Source: Bacillota bacterium (GTDB taxonomy: Bacteria > Bacillota > Clostridia > Clostridiales > Clostridiaceae). Taken from it: DNA of 56,989 nucleotides. Shown here piece by piece: positions 45,140-53,172 of the stretch. Both the position numbers and the translations under genes were made by a program. Location: NCBI GenBank assembly GCA_021781745.1, contig JAJXWH010000035.1, positions 1-56,989 of the forward strand, in the 5' to 3' direction. Below the pieces are notes generated by a model, which saw only the letters and a program-made list of their open reading frames with translations, was not told the origin of the DNA and ran no database searches. Positions within the stretch are counted from its first letter, which is position 1, and each line of letters opens with the position of its first letter.

Positions 45140-46885
45140 CTAATTATAAGATTTATCATTAAAGATAGTATTAAAATCCGTAGGATTAATAATTAAAGTT
45201 TTATTAGTATGATAAATTACCATTCCAGGTTTTGAGCCATTTGGTTTTTTTAATTCTTTTACTTTTGTATAGTCTACAGGGAGTTTTGAAGAATCCTTGC
45301 CTTTACTATAGTATCCAGCAATTATTGCAGCTTCTTCTAAAGTCTTATCTGGAACATCAAATGAACAAACAATAACATGTGAGCCAGGAATATCTTTTGC
45401 ATGCAGCCAAAGGTAATTTTTATTAGCAAATTTTAAACTTAAATAATCATTTTGCAAATTATTTTTTCCTACATAGATATCAATTCCATCACTTGAAACA
45501 AAATGATGAGGTTTAAAAGCTTTTGCCTTTTTAGGATTCTTATTATTTCTTCTGTATCTTATATATCCAGTCTCAATTAATTCATTTTTTATCTCATCTA
45601 TTTCATTGTAACTCTCAGCATTTATAATATTAGTAAGAACTGAATTTAAATATTCTATTTCTCCTGAATTTTTTTCAAGCTGAACCTTAGCATATTCTTC
45701 AGATATTTTAAGCTTATTGTACTTTTTATAATAATATTGAACATTTTCAGAGGGAGTTTTAGTTGTATCCAGTGAAATTTTAACATACTCCTCTTCATTT
45801 TCATTATAAAAGTTTAGTAAAGTGCATTCACTGTCACCTTTCTTTATAGTATAAATATATGAAGTTAAAAGATCGCCTTTAATTTTAAAAGATTCTTTTT
45901 CAGAACATTCTTTAAGGGTTTCGTTAAGGATCTTTACCTTCTTATTACATCTTTCAATATTAGTATGAATAAGCTTTTGTAAATCCACAGATTTATTTTG
46001 AAGTCTATCTTGTTTATCTTTACTTTCATAAAAGGCATCCATCAATATATTAGCATCCTCGTATGGAATTAATAAAAAATCTTTTTCTAATGATTCTAAT
46101 CTTAATGAATAAAAGTCTTTTACAATACCAGTTTTAGTTGTATAAATATTATAAGATATATTATCATCAAAGTTGTTTGTAAATTTCTTAAAGTTTTCAT
46201 AAATTTCTTCCATAGTAGGTGAACTATTATCTTTTGTAATGTTATAATATAAATCATTAGATAGTAAATTACTAATTCCAGTAAAACAATTTATATAAAA
46301 TTTAGAATCAAAAGTTATTGAATTATAACTTATAAATGAGGATAATTCTTCATAAGTAAATGAAAATGGGTTTAATTTAGATGAACCTGGTGGATAAACA
46401 AAATTAACTCCTGGATATAACACTCTGTAACTATTTATATCAGGTGTAATATGTTTTATTGACTCCATAACTTTATTATCTCTATTTCTAATTAAGGTAA
46501 TATTAGAATGTCGGCCCATTATCTCAATTATAAGGGAATATATACTGTCAAAACCTAGTTCATCTCTGTTTTCAATTTCCATTATTAAAATTCTATCATT
46601 GTCTTTTTGAATAAGGTTTGTAATTCTTCCACCTAATATGTATTTTCTAAGAACCATTAAATACATGGGAGCAACAACTGGATTTTCCTTAGTGCTGTTT
46701 GTTAAATGAATTCTTGCAAATCTAGGAGAGGCAGAAATTAATAGTTTTAAATTCTTTCGTTCTTTTCTTAAGGTTAGAATTATTTCATCCTTTTCAGGTT
46801 GATTTATTTTATCTATTTTTGAATTGATTATTGATTTTTGCAAGTCCTTTACTAAACTATATAAATAGATACCATCTAATGCCAT
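45140..46885 (-). CDS. rqcH: Ribosome quality control factor RqcH (NFACT protein)
   Basis: 581 residues, the usual length. NFACT-N domain at the start (MALDGIYLYSLVKDLQKS; RFARIHLTNSTKENPVVAPMYLMVLRK split across ~50-80), central coiled-coil/HhH region (~280-440) and the C-terminal NFACT-R domain (YLWLHAKDIPGSHVIVCSF, ~490). It binds 50S subunits carrying stalled peptide and adds C-terminal alanine tails that mark it for decay. It is sometimes annotated as a fibronectin-binding protein. It is single, with AAGAAAGGATG before ATG 46885. Confidence 0.93.
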   Translation of the reverse strand: MALDGIYLYSLVKDLQKSIINSKIDKINQPEKDEIILTLRKERKNLKLLISASPRFARIHLTNSTKENPVVAPMYLMVLRKYILGGRITNLIQKDNDRILIMEIENRDELGFDSIYSLIIEIMGRHSNITLIRNRDNKVMESIKHITPDINSYRVLYPGVNFVYPPGSSKLNPFSFTYEELSSFISYNSITFDSKFYINCFTGISNLLSNDLYYNITKDNSSPTMEEIYENFKKFTNNFDDNISYNIYTTKTGIVKDFYSLRLESLEKDFLLIPYEDANILMDAFYESKDKQDRLQNKSVDLQKLIHTNIERCNKKVKILNETLKECSEKESFKIKGDLLTSYIYTIKKGDSECTLLNFYNENEEEYVKISLDTTKTPSENVQYYYKKYNKLKISEEYAKVQLEKNSGEIEYLNSVLTNIINAESYNEIDEIKNELIETGYIRYRRNNKNPKKAKAFKPHHFVSSDGIDIYVGKNNLQNDYLSLKFANKNYLWLHAKDIPGSHVIVCSFDVPDKTLEEAAIIAGYYSKGKDSSKLPVDYTKVKELKKPNGSKPGMVIYHTNKTLIINPTDFNTIFNDKSYN

Positions 46886-47266
46886 TTTATGTCATCCTTT
46901 CTTAGTGTAACTAAGAATAGTATAACATTATAATTATATAATTATCAATTATTAGCAAAATGTGAAGAAGCACTGTATGTCGAAGAAGGAAATCCAACTC
47001 ACATTTGTTCGTAGGTAAAATATTAGATTTTGATTCTCACTTATTTAGAAGAATATCAAAGTATCATAGAGAATATCATTATGTGTTGAAGAAATACTAA
47101 AATATATGAAAAAAATTTAAAAAATATATATGGAAATCTTGTGAAATAAGTTATAATTTAAACTTGGTGATATTATTAATAAATGAAATATTAGAATAAA
47201 CTATATTGTAGCCACGAGCTTAAAATTAGAAGCTTTACGATGAGATTAAAATTAGGAGGAATAGAT
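46886..47266. other. 380-bp intergenic region, no gene recognised
   Basis: This separates divergent rqcH and dapF. It is AT-rich except for a less biased stretch around 46965-47035. Six-frame reading by eye shows only short frames broken by stops. TTATAAT at 47151-47157 may be a -10 for dapF, but no convincing -35 is correctly spaced. No riboswitch motif was recognised. Confidence 0.5.
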
Positions 47267-48094
47267 ATGAATTTTTATAAAATGCAAGGTGCGGGTAATG
47301 ATTTTGTATTTGTTGAAGATTTTGATAATAAGATTAAAGATGAATGCTCACTTGCACAAAAGCTTTGTGATAGACATTTTGGAATTGGAGCCGATGGATT
47401 AGTTATTGTTAGAAAATCAGAAGCAGCTAATGCAAAAATGGTTATAATAAATGCGGATGGCTCAAGAGCTAATATGTGTGGGAATGCAATTAGATGCTTT
47501 GGAAAATATGTTTATGAACATAAAATTGCAGAAGGAGAAAAATTTTCAGTTGAGACTGGAGACGGCATTAAAGTAATCGAAATAATATTAGAAGATAAAA
47601 AAGTTAAGTATGTAAGAGTTTATATGGGTAAGCCTTCATATAATGGAAGTGATATACCTTTAAATAATAGAGAAAATATTATAGAAAGTGATATTACTGT
47701 AGATAATAAAACTTATAATATGACTACAGTATTATTGGGGGTTCCTCATACAATTATTTTTGAGAATGAAAGAGAATATAATGTTGTATTAGAAGGCTCC
47801 AAAATAGAAAAGTTGGATTTATTTAAAGAAGGAAGTAATGTGAATTTTGTAAAAGTTATTGATGAAACACATATAAGAGTTAATACATGGGAAAGAGGCG
47901 CTGGTGCAACTCTTGCTTGCGGAACTGGCTGCAGTGCATCAGTAGTAGTTGCAAAGAGGTTAGGTCTTGTAAATAATAATAAAGAGATTTTTGTAAAGGC
48001 ACCGGGTGGAGAATTAATTATTGAAGTTTTAGGCGATGATGTTTACATGAAAGGTCCTGCTGAAGTTGTATTCAAAGGAGAAATTTCTATATAA
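47267..48094 (+). CDS. dapF: Diaminopimelate epimerase
   Basis: 275 residues. MNFYKMQGAGNDFVFVED opens the first half-domain; catalytic cysteines lie in SRANMCGNAIRCFGKY (~70) and ERGAGATLACGTGCSAS (~220). It converts LL- to meso-diaminopimelate, the residue MurE adds, so the two genes belong to the same wall and lysine pathway though 18 kb apart. TTAGGAGGA sets ATG 47267. No lysine riboswitch precedes it. Confidence 0.96.
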   Translation: MNFYKMQGAGNDFVFVEDFDNKIKDECSLAQKLCDRHFGIGADGLVIVRKSEAANAKMVIINADGSRANMCGNAIRCFGKYVYEHKIAEGEKFSVETGDGIKVIEIILEDKKVKYVRVYMGKPSYNGSDIPLNNRENIIESDITVDNKTYNMTTVLLGVPHTIIFENEREYNVVLEGSKIEKLDLFKEGSNVNFVKVIDETHIRVNTWERGAGATLACGTGCSASVVVAKRLGLVNNNKEIFVKAPGGELIIEVLGDDVYMKGPAEVVFKGEISI

Positions 48095-48200
48095 ATAATT
48101 GACATGGGGTAAATATATATTGTAATAATAGAATCCAAAAACTATTTTATAATATCTGTTAAAAATATTAGATTTATTAGTTATTTAAAGAGGGGAAAAA

Positions 48201-49205
48201 ATGAAATCATCAAAAAGAATATGCTGGAGAGTTTTAGCCTTTATTGTTTTTCCTCTGTTTTTATTAGGTTGTTCATCTGAAAAAACTGCAACACCTAATA
48301 TAACAGAGGATATAAAACTTAATTCAGGTGCTGTGCTAAGAAATGAAAATGGAAATTATAAATTATATAATTATGAAAATGGAAAATACAAGGAAGTAAA
48401 AGATGGTAAGGTTATATTAGCATATGATAAAAGCACATCGAGTTACATATTTGTCGAAGACGGAAAACATTACGTAATTCATAATGGTCATAAAAATGAG
48501 ATAAAAGATTCTAATTACAGCCAGCTTAGGTTATCAAAAAATGGGGAATACATATCATATTTTATTGAAAATAATGGTCTTAAGTTAAAAATATTTAATA
48601 CAAATGATGGAAAGGAAATAGAATTCAAATCAGATGTTTCGATTTCTGGAACCTTGTATGATTGGTATGACGCTGATACATTGATATATTATGGAGTCAG
48701 TAATGAAGGGGTAAATGGCTTATTTACTTATAATATAAATGAAAAAAAAGAAGAATTGTTATACAAAATTAAAGAAGGCTATCTGGCTTTTTTAAAGGGA
48801 ACTGAAAACAATGTATTATTTATACAATTAACACTACAAAATAAAAAAGAACTAATGATGATAGATAAGAAAACTAAAGATATAAGTCTTTTAAGTGAGA
48901 ATATAGAAGAAATATCAGATATAATTGTTAATAATAATCATATATTTTTTACTGGAAAGGTTTCTGGAAATATAGACTCATTGTACGAGTTTATAGATAA
49001 TAAACCAAAGAGATTAGTATTTGACTTTCCAGCTGCGGTGAAAATAACAAAGGGATTAAAAGAGGATGATAATAGTAATATTTTATTTATAGGTACTAAT
49101 AGCGCAAATGGTAATGTAGAACAAATTTATACGTATGCGCAAGATGGAAGCATTAGCTCTTTGTCTAAAGACTCTAGTGATTATGCATTTGTGGATTATA
49201 AATAA
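48201..49205 (+). CDS. Putative lipoprotein with beta-propeller-like repeats
   Basis: 334 residues. A lipoprotein signal peptide ends FPLFLLGCSSEK, lipid-modified Cys24. The exported part alternates short strands with Asn/Lys/Asp-rich turns (NGNYKLYNYENGKYKEV; YISYFIENNGLKLKIFNTNDG; TLIYYGVSNEGVNGLFTYN), resembling the blades of a TolB-like propeller. Function unknown. GAGGGG precedes the ATG. It is 106 bp after dapF and may be read with it, although a role in DAP metabolism is not implied. Confidence 0.82.
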   Translation: MKSSKRICWRVLAFIVFPLFLLGCSSEKTATPNITEDIKLNSGAVLRNENGNYKLYNYENGKYKEVKDGKVILAYDKSTSSYIFVEDGKHYVIHNGHKNEIKDSNYSQLRLSKNGEYISYFIENNGLKLKIFNTNDGKEIEFKSDVSISGTLYDWYDADTLIYYGVSNEGVNGLFTYNINEKKEELLYKIKEGYLAFLKGTENNVLFIQLTLQNKKELMMIDKKTKDISLLSENIEEISDIIVNNNHIFFTGKVSGNIDSLYEFIDNKPKRLVFDFPAAVKITKGLKEDDNSNILFIGTNSANGNVEQIYTYAQDGSISSLSKDSSDYAFVDYK

Positions 49206-49373
49206 TCAATAGACAGACTGAATTAAGCTAACCAGCAAAAAGCATGGGGACGTTTTTATTTCAGGTGCTTAAATAAAAAATTATAATTTTACCTCTTTAA
49301 TGGTTAATGGATAAATTATTAAAATAAAGATAATAATATTTTTGAAATTTTATTTAGTATAGGAGTATGAGAA

Positions 49374-49595
49374 ATGAATAAATTTGATAGAGCTGTTAAT
49401 AAGAAAACTAGTGAATTAATAACAAAAAATTTACTTGGACAGGAAGTTAATGAAGAAGAATTTAAAAAATTCAGAATAATTGCAAGAGCAATAATTAGAG
49501 AAGAAATGAGGGGAATTAAGTCAAACAGTAAGCATAATTCATTGCATCATAAAACTTGGAAGGCTGCAGCTAAATATGGTGACTTTCAGAAATAG
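49374..49595 (+). CDS. 73-residue hypothetical protein
   Basis: A short basic helical protein, MNKFDRAVNKKTSELITKNL at the start and HHKTWKAAAKYGDFQK at the end, with FRIIARAIIREEMRG in the middle. No signal or membrane segment. I do not recognise a family. TAGGAGTATGAG supplies a ribosome binding site. It is followed after 39 bp by the thioesterase gene, so the two may share a transcript. Confidence 0.7.
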   Translation: MNKFDRAVNKKTSELITKNLLGQEVNEEEFKKFRIIARAIIREEMRGIKSNSKHNSLHHKTWKAAAKYGDFQK

Positions 49596-49634
49596 CAAAA
49601 CATATTAAATAATTGAGATGGGGAAGGGTGGAAG

Positions 49635-50024
49635 ATGGAATTTAATTTAAAAGAAGGGTCTTCTATTGTAAAAAAAATTATGGTTTCCGATAATGATTTA
49701 GCAATAAAAATTGGATCTGGAGATTTAGAGGTTTATGCAACACCTGCTATGATTGCATTAATGGAAAATGCAGCTAAAAGCTTAGTAGTTAACGAAATTC
49801 CAAATGAATTTACTACAGTAGGTATTGAAATAAATGTTAAACATATAAAATCATCTCCTATAGGTGCCAATATAGAGTGTAAAGCTACACTCGTAAAAGT
49901 AGATGGAATGAAATTGTTTTTTGAAGTAGAAGCTTATGACGACAATGGGATTATCGGAAAAGGCACTCATACAAGGTATATAGTAAATATTAATGATTTT
50001 ATGGAAAAAACAAAAAATAAATAA
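49635..50024 (+). CDS. Hotdog-fold acyl-CoA thioesterase (FlK-like)
   Basis: 129 residues. The single hotdog domain includes VYATPAMIALMENAAKSLV (helix with the candidate catalytic Glu near 47), FTTVGIEINVKHIKSSPIGANIECKATL and GIIGKGTHTRYIVN, a pattern shared with fluoroacetyl-CoA thioesterase-like proteins. It should hydrolyse a short acyl-CoA; the substrate is unknown. GGAAGGGTGGAAG precedes ATG 49635. It ends at the terminator at 50034. Confidence 0.85.
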   Translation: MEFNLKEGSSIVKKIMVSDNDLAIKIGSGDLEVYATPAMIALMENAAKSLVVNEIPNEFTTVGIEINVKHIKSSPIGANIECKATLVKVDGMKLFFEVEAYDDNGIIGKGTHTRYIVNINDFMEKTKNK

Positions 50025-50033
50025 GTTTGAACG

Positions 50034-50070
50034 ATAACTCCTCAAAACAAAGAATTGTCTGAGGAGTTAT
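50034..50070 (+). terminator. Terminator after the thioesterase gene
   Basis: ATAACTCCTCA pairs with TGAGGAGTTAT around a 15-nt loop and is followed by TTCAT; the U-run is weak. Confidence 0.75.
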
Positions 50071-50239
50071 TTCATATGCCTTATACTTTAGCTTAGATTT
50101 AAATTTTATGTCAGATAGTTAACCTTAAACAAATAATATGTTAGTATTTTAAATAATATGTAATTTATGATATTATATAAAAAAGATAAAATTTTGAACT
50201 AGAAGAGTACACAAATATATTTTCAAAAGAGGTGGAGAT

Positions 50240-50659
50240 ATGGGATTAAATCAAAAATCATGGATTGAGAATTATGTACATAGTTTATGTCCACTAAAAA
50301 TTACTCAAGATCAGGTAGAACAGGAGATAAATAATATTGCAACCTTAATTAATGAATTATTTAGCAGTCAAGGTGTGGATAAGCGGGTTGAAATGCTGCC
50401 AGAGAAAAACATGATAGTATTTCCAGGGAGAAAAGCTAGTATTTTTGTAGTGTATAGTGTAAATCCTGAGAATAATGAACTAAAAATCCTTCAGCATAAG
50501 GATCAAACTCTTAGTAGTAAGATTGAAAAAACTATATCAATAAGTTGCAAAGTAGAAGAATATATAGTCAAAGACGAACCATCAATAACCATGGATGAAA
50601 TGTCATTTGAGAATCTAAAAGATGCTATTAATTATGCATTCAATAAAATATTAATTTAA
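50240..50659 (+). CDS. 139-residue hypothetical protein
   Basis: A soluble protein without signal peptide. It begins MGLNQKSWIENYVHSLCPLK and includes a helix (QVEQEINNIATLINELFSSQG) followed by a strand-rich part (KNMIVFPGRKASIFVVYSVN) and a closing helix (MSFENLKDAINYAFNKILI). This is the size and shape of a small alpha-beta domain. I cannot name a family. AAAGAGGTGGAG gives a strong ribosome binding site. It is monocistronic, with its own terminator. Confidence 0.75.
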   Translation: MGLNQKSWIENYVHSLCPLKITQDQVEQEINNIATLINELFSSQGVDKRVEMLPEKNMIVFPGRKASIFVVYSVNPENNELKILQHKDQTLSSKIEKTISISCKVEEYIVKDEPSITMDEMSFENLKDAINYAFNKILI

Positions 50660-50670
50660 TACCATCCATA

Positions 50671-50700
50671 AGAGAACTCTTACAAAGGGTTCTCTTTTCA
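50671..50700 (+). terminator. Terminator after the 139-residue gene
   Basis: AGAGAACTC and GGGTTCTCT pair around a short loop, followed by TTTTC. Confidence 0.82.
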
Positions 50701-50740
50701 CTGCTTAATATTATGTGTTTCCAAATAAAAAAGAGATTTC

Positions 50741-50985
50741 TCTGTCAGATTATTATACTGAATAGCGAATAATATAGTGAGTGCATAAATAGAAACAATA
50801 AGTATGTTCAAAATATGAAGTAGAATAACAGTTCTACAAAATTATACACATACTCCTTTATAAGTAAAATATTTTGTATATGTTGATCAATTATTAAGTT
50901 TATAGTCGATTAATATTTAGACTGTACAGGTATTTTTAACCTTAAAAGCTAGCAAAAACAAAAAATGAATTTTGAGGTGAGGCAA
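50741..50985 (+). promoter_or_regulatory. Conserved structured leader, copy 1
   Basis: The ~245 bp before the 74-residue gene is collinear with the leader at 51656-51896. Shared blocks are TGTCAGATTATTA, CGAATA-TATA-TGAGTG (a likely -10 region), a small hairpin GTAGAA-TAACAG-TTCTAC (50820-50837) followed by CAAAA, an ACTGTACAGG near 50921 closing a second larger fold, and AAAGCTA immediately before the gene. In copy 2 the small hairpin has a paired change (A-T to G-C), which argues for selected RNA structure. Confidence 0.6.
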
Positions 50986-51210
50986 ATGAGTAATGACGTA
51001 AATATAATATTAGAAAGAATAAAGATAACTCCAATAAGAAGTTCTTCTAATAACTCAATAATAGTTTTATCTAGTGATGATGTAAAGCTAAGTGCTGAGC
51101 ATTTTAATGAAGCAGTTTATTACATATGGGAAAATAACTTGGTTAAAATATTAAAAGTAGAACGTGCAGGTTTATATATAGCGAAGATCTTCGTAGATGT
51201 TACAACATAA
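50986..51210 (+). CDS. 74-residue orphan protein, copy 1
   Basis: It begins MSNDVNIILERIKITPIRSS, then IIVLSSDDVKLSAEHFNEAV, IYYIWENN-like helix and KILKVERAGLYIAKIFVDVTT at the end. A mix of a helix, a strand and a closing helix-strand; soluble, no signal. Unknown family. ATG 50986 follows GAGGTGAGG; seven in-frame codons upstream are excluded by that site. A paralogue with the same leader lies 900 bp downstream, and both end at near-identical terminators. The tandem unit suggests a dosage-related or condition-specific role. Confidence 0.75.
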   Translation: MSNDVNIILERIKITPIRSSSNNSIIVLSSDDVKLSAEHFNEAVYYIWENNLVKILKVERAGLYIAKIFVDVTT

Positions 51211-51215
51211 TTTTT

Positions 51216-51243
51216 GAGAGCTCTAGAAATAGGGCTCTTTTAT
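51216..51243 (+). terminator. Terminator after orphan copy 1 (TCTAGAAATAG type)
   Basis: GAGAGC-TCTAGAAATAG-GGCTCT followed by TTTATT. The core recurs at 52132 and 53972. Confidence 0.82.
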
Positions 51244-51396
51244 TATGTAGAGAGATTATATTCTTTATAATAATATTTTCTATATTTGGTCAGAAAATGA
51301 GATTGAAGAACGAATAGTATATTAGATGAATAAATACCAATAAAATATCAATCTCTATAAGATTGTTATTTGTTTCCTATGAAAGGGTGGAATGAT

Positions 51397-51630
51397 ATGA
51401 CAAATGAAGAATTAGAATTAATTGATTTAACCAATCAGAAATATAAAGCTTTACTTATAATGCAAGGAAGAGCATATAAAAAAGTATTATCTTTATGTAA
51501 AGAATGTATTAGTGATTTAGAGAAAACAAAATTAATCGACGAAAATATGGCTGTTATAGATATAAAAATAATTGCTGAACTCGAAAAAATGAAAAGACAA
51601 AATAAAATATTTATAGAACCCTGCAAATAA
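51397..51630 (+). CDS. 77-residue helical hypothetical protein
   Basis: From ATG 51397 (AAAGGGTGG upstream; nine earlier in-frame codons precede that site). Reads MTNEELELIDLTNQKYKALL, then CKECISDLEKTKLIDENMAV and ends IFIEPCK. Almost wholly helical and charged, with an intriguing CKEC pair and a C-terminal PCK. No match recognised. It lies between the two orphan paralogues and shares with their leaders the upstream motif ACGAATAGTATA (51310). Confidence 0.7.
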   Translation: MTNEELELIDLTNQKYKALLIMQGRAYKKVLSLCKECISDLEKTKLIDENMAVIDIKIIAELEKMKRQNKIFIEPCK

Positions 51631-51655
51631 TATTTAAAATAAAAATTTATGTTTA

Positions 51656-51896
51656 CGTGTCAGATTATTAAATTAAATAACGAATAGTATAATGAGTGTA
51701 TTAAACCAATAGTATATTCCTAAATATATAGTAGGATAATAATCCTACAAAACTATACCAGATACCCCTAAATACATAAAATACCCTGTACATGTTAAAG
51801 TCTTAAGTTTTTACTTGATGAATGTTTAAACTGTACAGGGGATTTTTTACTTTAGAAAGCTATTAGAAACAGAAAATGAATTTCGAGGTGAAGTAG
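51656..51896 (+). promoter_or_regulatory. Conserved structured leader, copy 2, ending in a terminator-like hairpin
   Basis: Collinear with copy 1. The small hairpin here is GTAGGAT-AATA-ATCCTAC (51731-51748). It is followed by CCCTGTACA (51784) pairing with TGTACAGGG (51832) and then GATTTTTT, a convincing intrinsic terminator 45 bp before the start codon. TATAAT at 51688 in CGAATAGTATAATGAGTG is a likely -10. The arrangement (5' fold, then terminator, then gene) resembles an attenuator or riboswitch of unknown class. Confidence 0.6.
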
Positions 51897-52163
51897 ATGA
51901 GTGATGACGTAAATATTATATTGGAAAAAATAAGGAGAACAGAAACAATACGTTCTGGTAATGGATTCATAGTAGTATTATCTAGTAATGATGTAAAGTT
52001 TAGTGCTGAGCGTTTTAATGAAGCTATTGAGTATATATGGGAAAATAAGATAATGAAAATACTAAAAGTAGAACGTAGAGGTATTTATTGTTATAACAAA
52101 AATATATGTAGATATTATGACGTGAGTTTTGAGAGCTTTAGAAATAGGGCTCTTTTTCTTTAG
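51897..52163 (+). CDS. Orphan protein copy 2, C terminus changed by a frameshift
   Basis: Paralogue of the 74-residue protein: MSDDVNIILEKIRRTETIRS and VVLSSNDVKFSAERFNEAIE and KILKVERRGIY are clearly the same. After ~residue 64 the frame differs: in the +1 frame the DNA reads ITKIYVDIMT and stop, matching IAKIFVDVTT of copy 1. So a small insertion near 52092 has shifted the end, giving an 88-residue product whose last residues (SFESFRNRALFL) are translated from the terminator. Ribosome binding site GAGGTGAAG. It may still be functional, or be decaying. Confidence 0.7.
   Translation: MSDDVNIILEKIRRTETIRSGNGFIVVLSSNDVKFSAERFNEAIEYIWENKIMKILKVERRGIYCYNKNICRYYDVSFESFRNRALFL
52132..52158 (+). 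terminator. Terminator inside the shifted end of orphan copy 2
   Basis: AGAGC-TTTAGAAATAG-GGCTCT followed by TTTTCTTT. It matches the terminator of copy 1 and lies within the extended reading frame. Confidence 0.78.
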
Positions 52164-52284
52164 TTTTTATGATCTATTTTGTAATAAAGACAAAAGAATG
52201 TATTGGGAATAATAAAGTAGTATTAACGAATATAATTCTTTTGATGGAATATAATAAAGTAATGAAATCAAAGGGGATATGAAT

Positions 52285-52494
52285 TTGAAACTTGATTTAG
52301 ATAAGAAAGATTTAATTTCTCTAGTTAAAGGAACAGATCCGAATTTAAATGCCATGGGACATCCTAAGATAATTTGTCGTGGAAGTTACTTAGCGCAACA
52401 TGGACGATGGGATTGGAATTATTGCGCATTTGAAAACTGCACGAATGAAGAGATATATGAAATATATAAAATATGTAAAGATAGTTGGAGATAG
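52285..52494 (+). CDS. 69-residue hypothetical protein with WDWNY motif
   Basis: From TTG 52285, eight bases after AAAGGGG; ATG 52279 in frame is only two bases from that site and is the alternative. Reads KLDLDKKDLISLVKGTDPNL, then GHPKIICRGSYLAQHGRWDW and ends EIYEIYKICKDSWR. The LVKGT...GSY...WxWN...EIYxICKxSW pattern looks conserved and reminds me of small clostridial proteins of unknown function. Soluble, no signal. Its own terminator follows. Confidence 0.75.
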   Translation: MKLDLDKKDLISLVKGTDPNLNAMGHPKIICRGSYLAQHGRWDWNYCAFENCTNEEIYEIYKICKDSWR

Positions 52495-52501
52495 AGTTAA
52501 T

Positions 52502-52533
52502 GACGCACTTACAGAAATGTAGGTGTCTTTTTT
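52502..52533 (+). terminator. Terminator after the 69-residue gene
   Basis: GACgCACtTACA and TGTAgGTGtC pair around GAAA, followed by TTTTTTT. Confidence 0.82.
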
Positions 52534-52776
52534 ATCTAGCAGTGTCCTTAAAGCGGAGACCATAATCTTTTAATTAAAACATTTAACAAGAATTTGTTGC
52601 TTCTGGCACTAGAATATTGGTGCTTTTTAATAAAAATGATACAATGTGCTTGCAATACGTCATAATAAATGTATAGATCGAAGTAATTTGAAATAAAATA
52701 TTGCGGTAAATAAGCAGTAATAATATTGTATATTCTTATAAATAAAATAAAATACTTATGATAAGAGGTGAATTAT

Positions 52777-53097
52777 ATGCAAATAAAGAAATTTTTTATA
52801 TTAGTATTTATATTTATGTTTATGTTTGGTGAAGTTTCTAAGGCTGATCAAATTCCAACAGCAACAACTTTAAAACAAGGTATTTATAATATTTCTCCTG
52901 AACACGAAGGGCTTTATCGTAATGTAAAACTTATAAGTCCAGATAAGAATGTTACTATTACATTACTTGATGCGAGTGGTGCTCAGATATTGTTTGTAAA
53001 ACTTAATGATACAAAAGAGTATTTAAAAGTTGGTCCTATAAAAAAAGGAGAAACTTTAATTATAGCTGGTGAAGGAGAAATATCCATGACGCATTAA
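52777..53097 (+). CDS. Small secreted protein
   Basis: 106 residues. A Sec signal peptide (MQIKKFFILVFIFMFMFGEVSKA) ends near residue 23-25 with a possible SKA-D cleavage. The mature part is strand-rich: GIYNISPEHEGLYRNVKLIS, VTITLLDASGAQILFVKL and KKGETLIIAGEGEISMTH, suggesting a small beta-sandwich exported or surface domain. No catalytic motif and no family recognised. GAGGTGA precedes ATG 52777. Confidence 0.8.
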   Translation: MQIKKFFILVFIFMFMFGEVSKADQIPTATTLKQGIYNISPEHEGLYRNVKLISPDKNVTITLLDASGAQILFVKLNDTKEYLKVGPIKKGETLIIAGEGEISMTH

Positions 53098-53172
53098 AAT
53101 AATACGGCGGTTATAAAGTATGTTATAATTTCCATATGAGAATAATTGATAATAAGAGTGCGGAGGTTATAA

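Noticed and set aside
52606..52628. Weak hairpin GCACT/GGTGC with T5 in the 52.5-52.8 kb gap
   Set aside because: The stem is only five pairs with one G-T and no gene ends directly before it.
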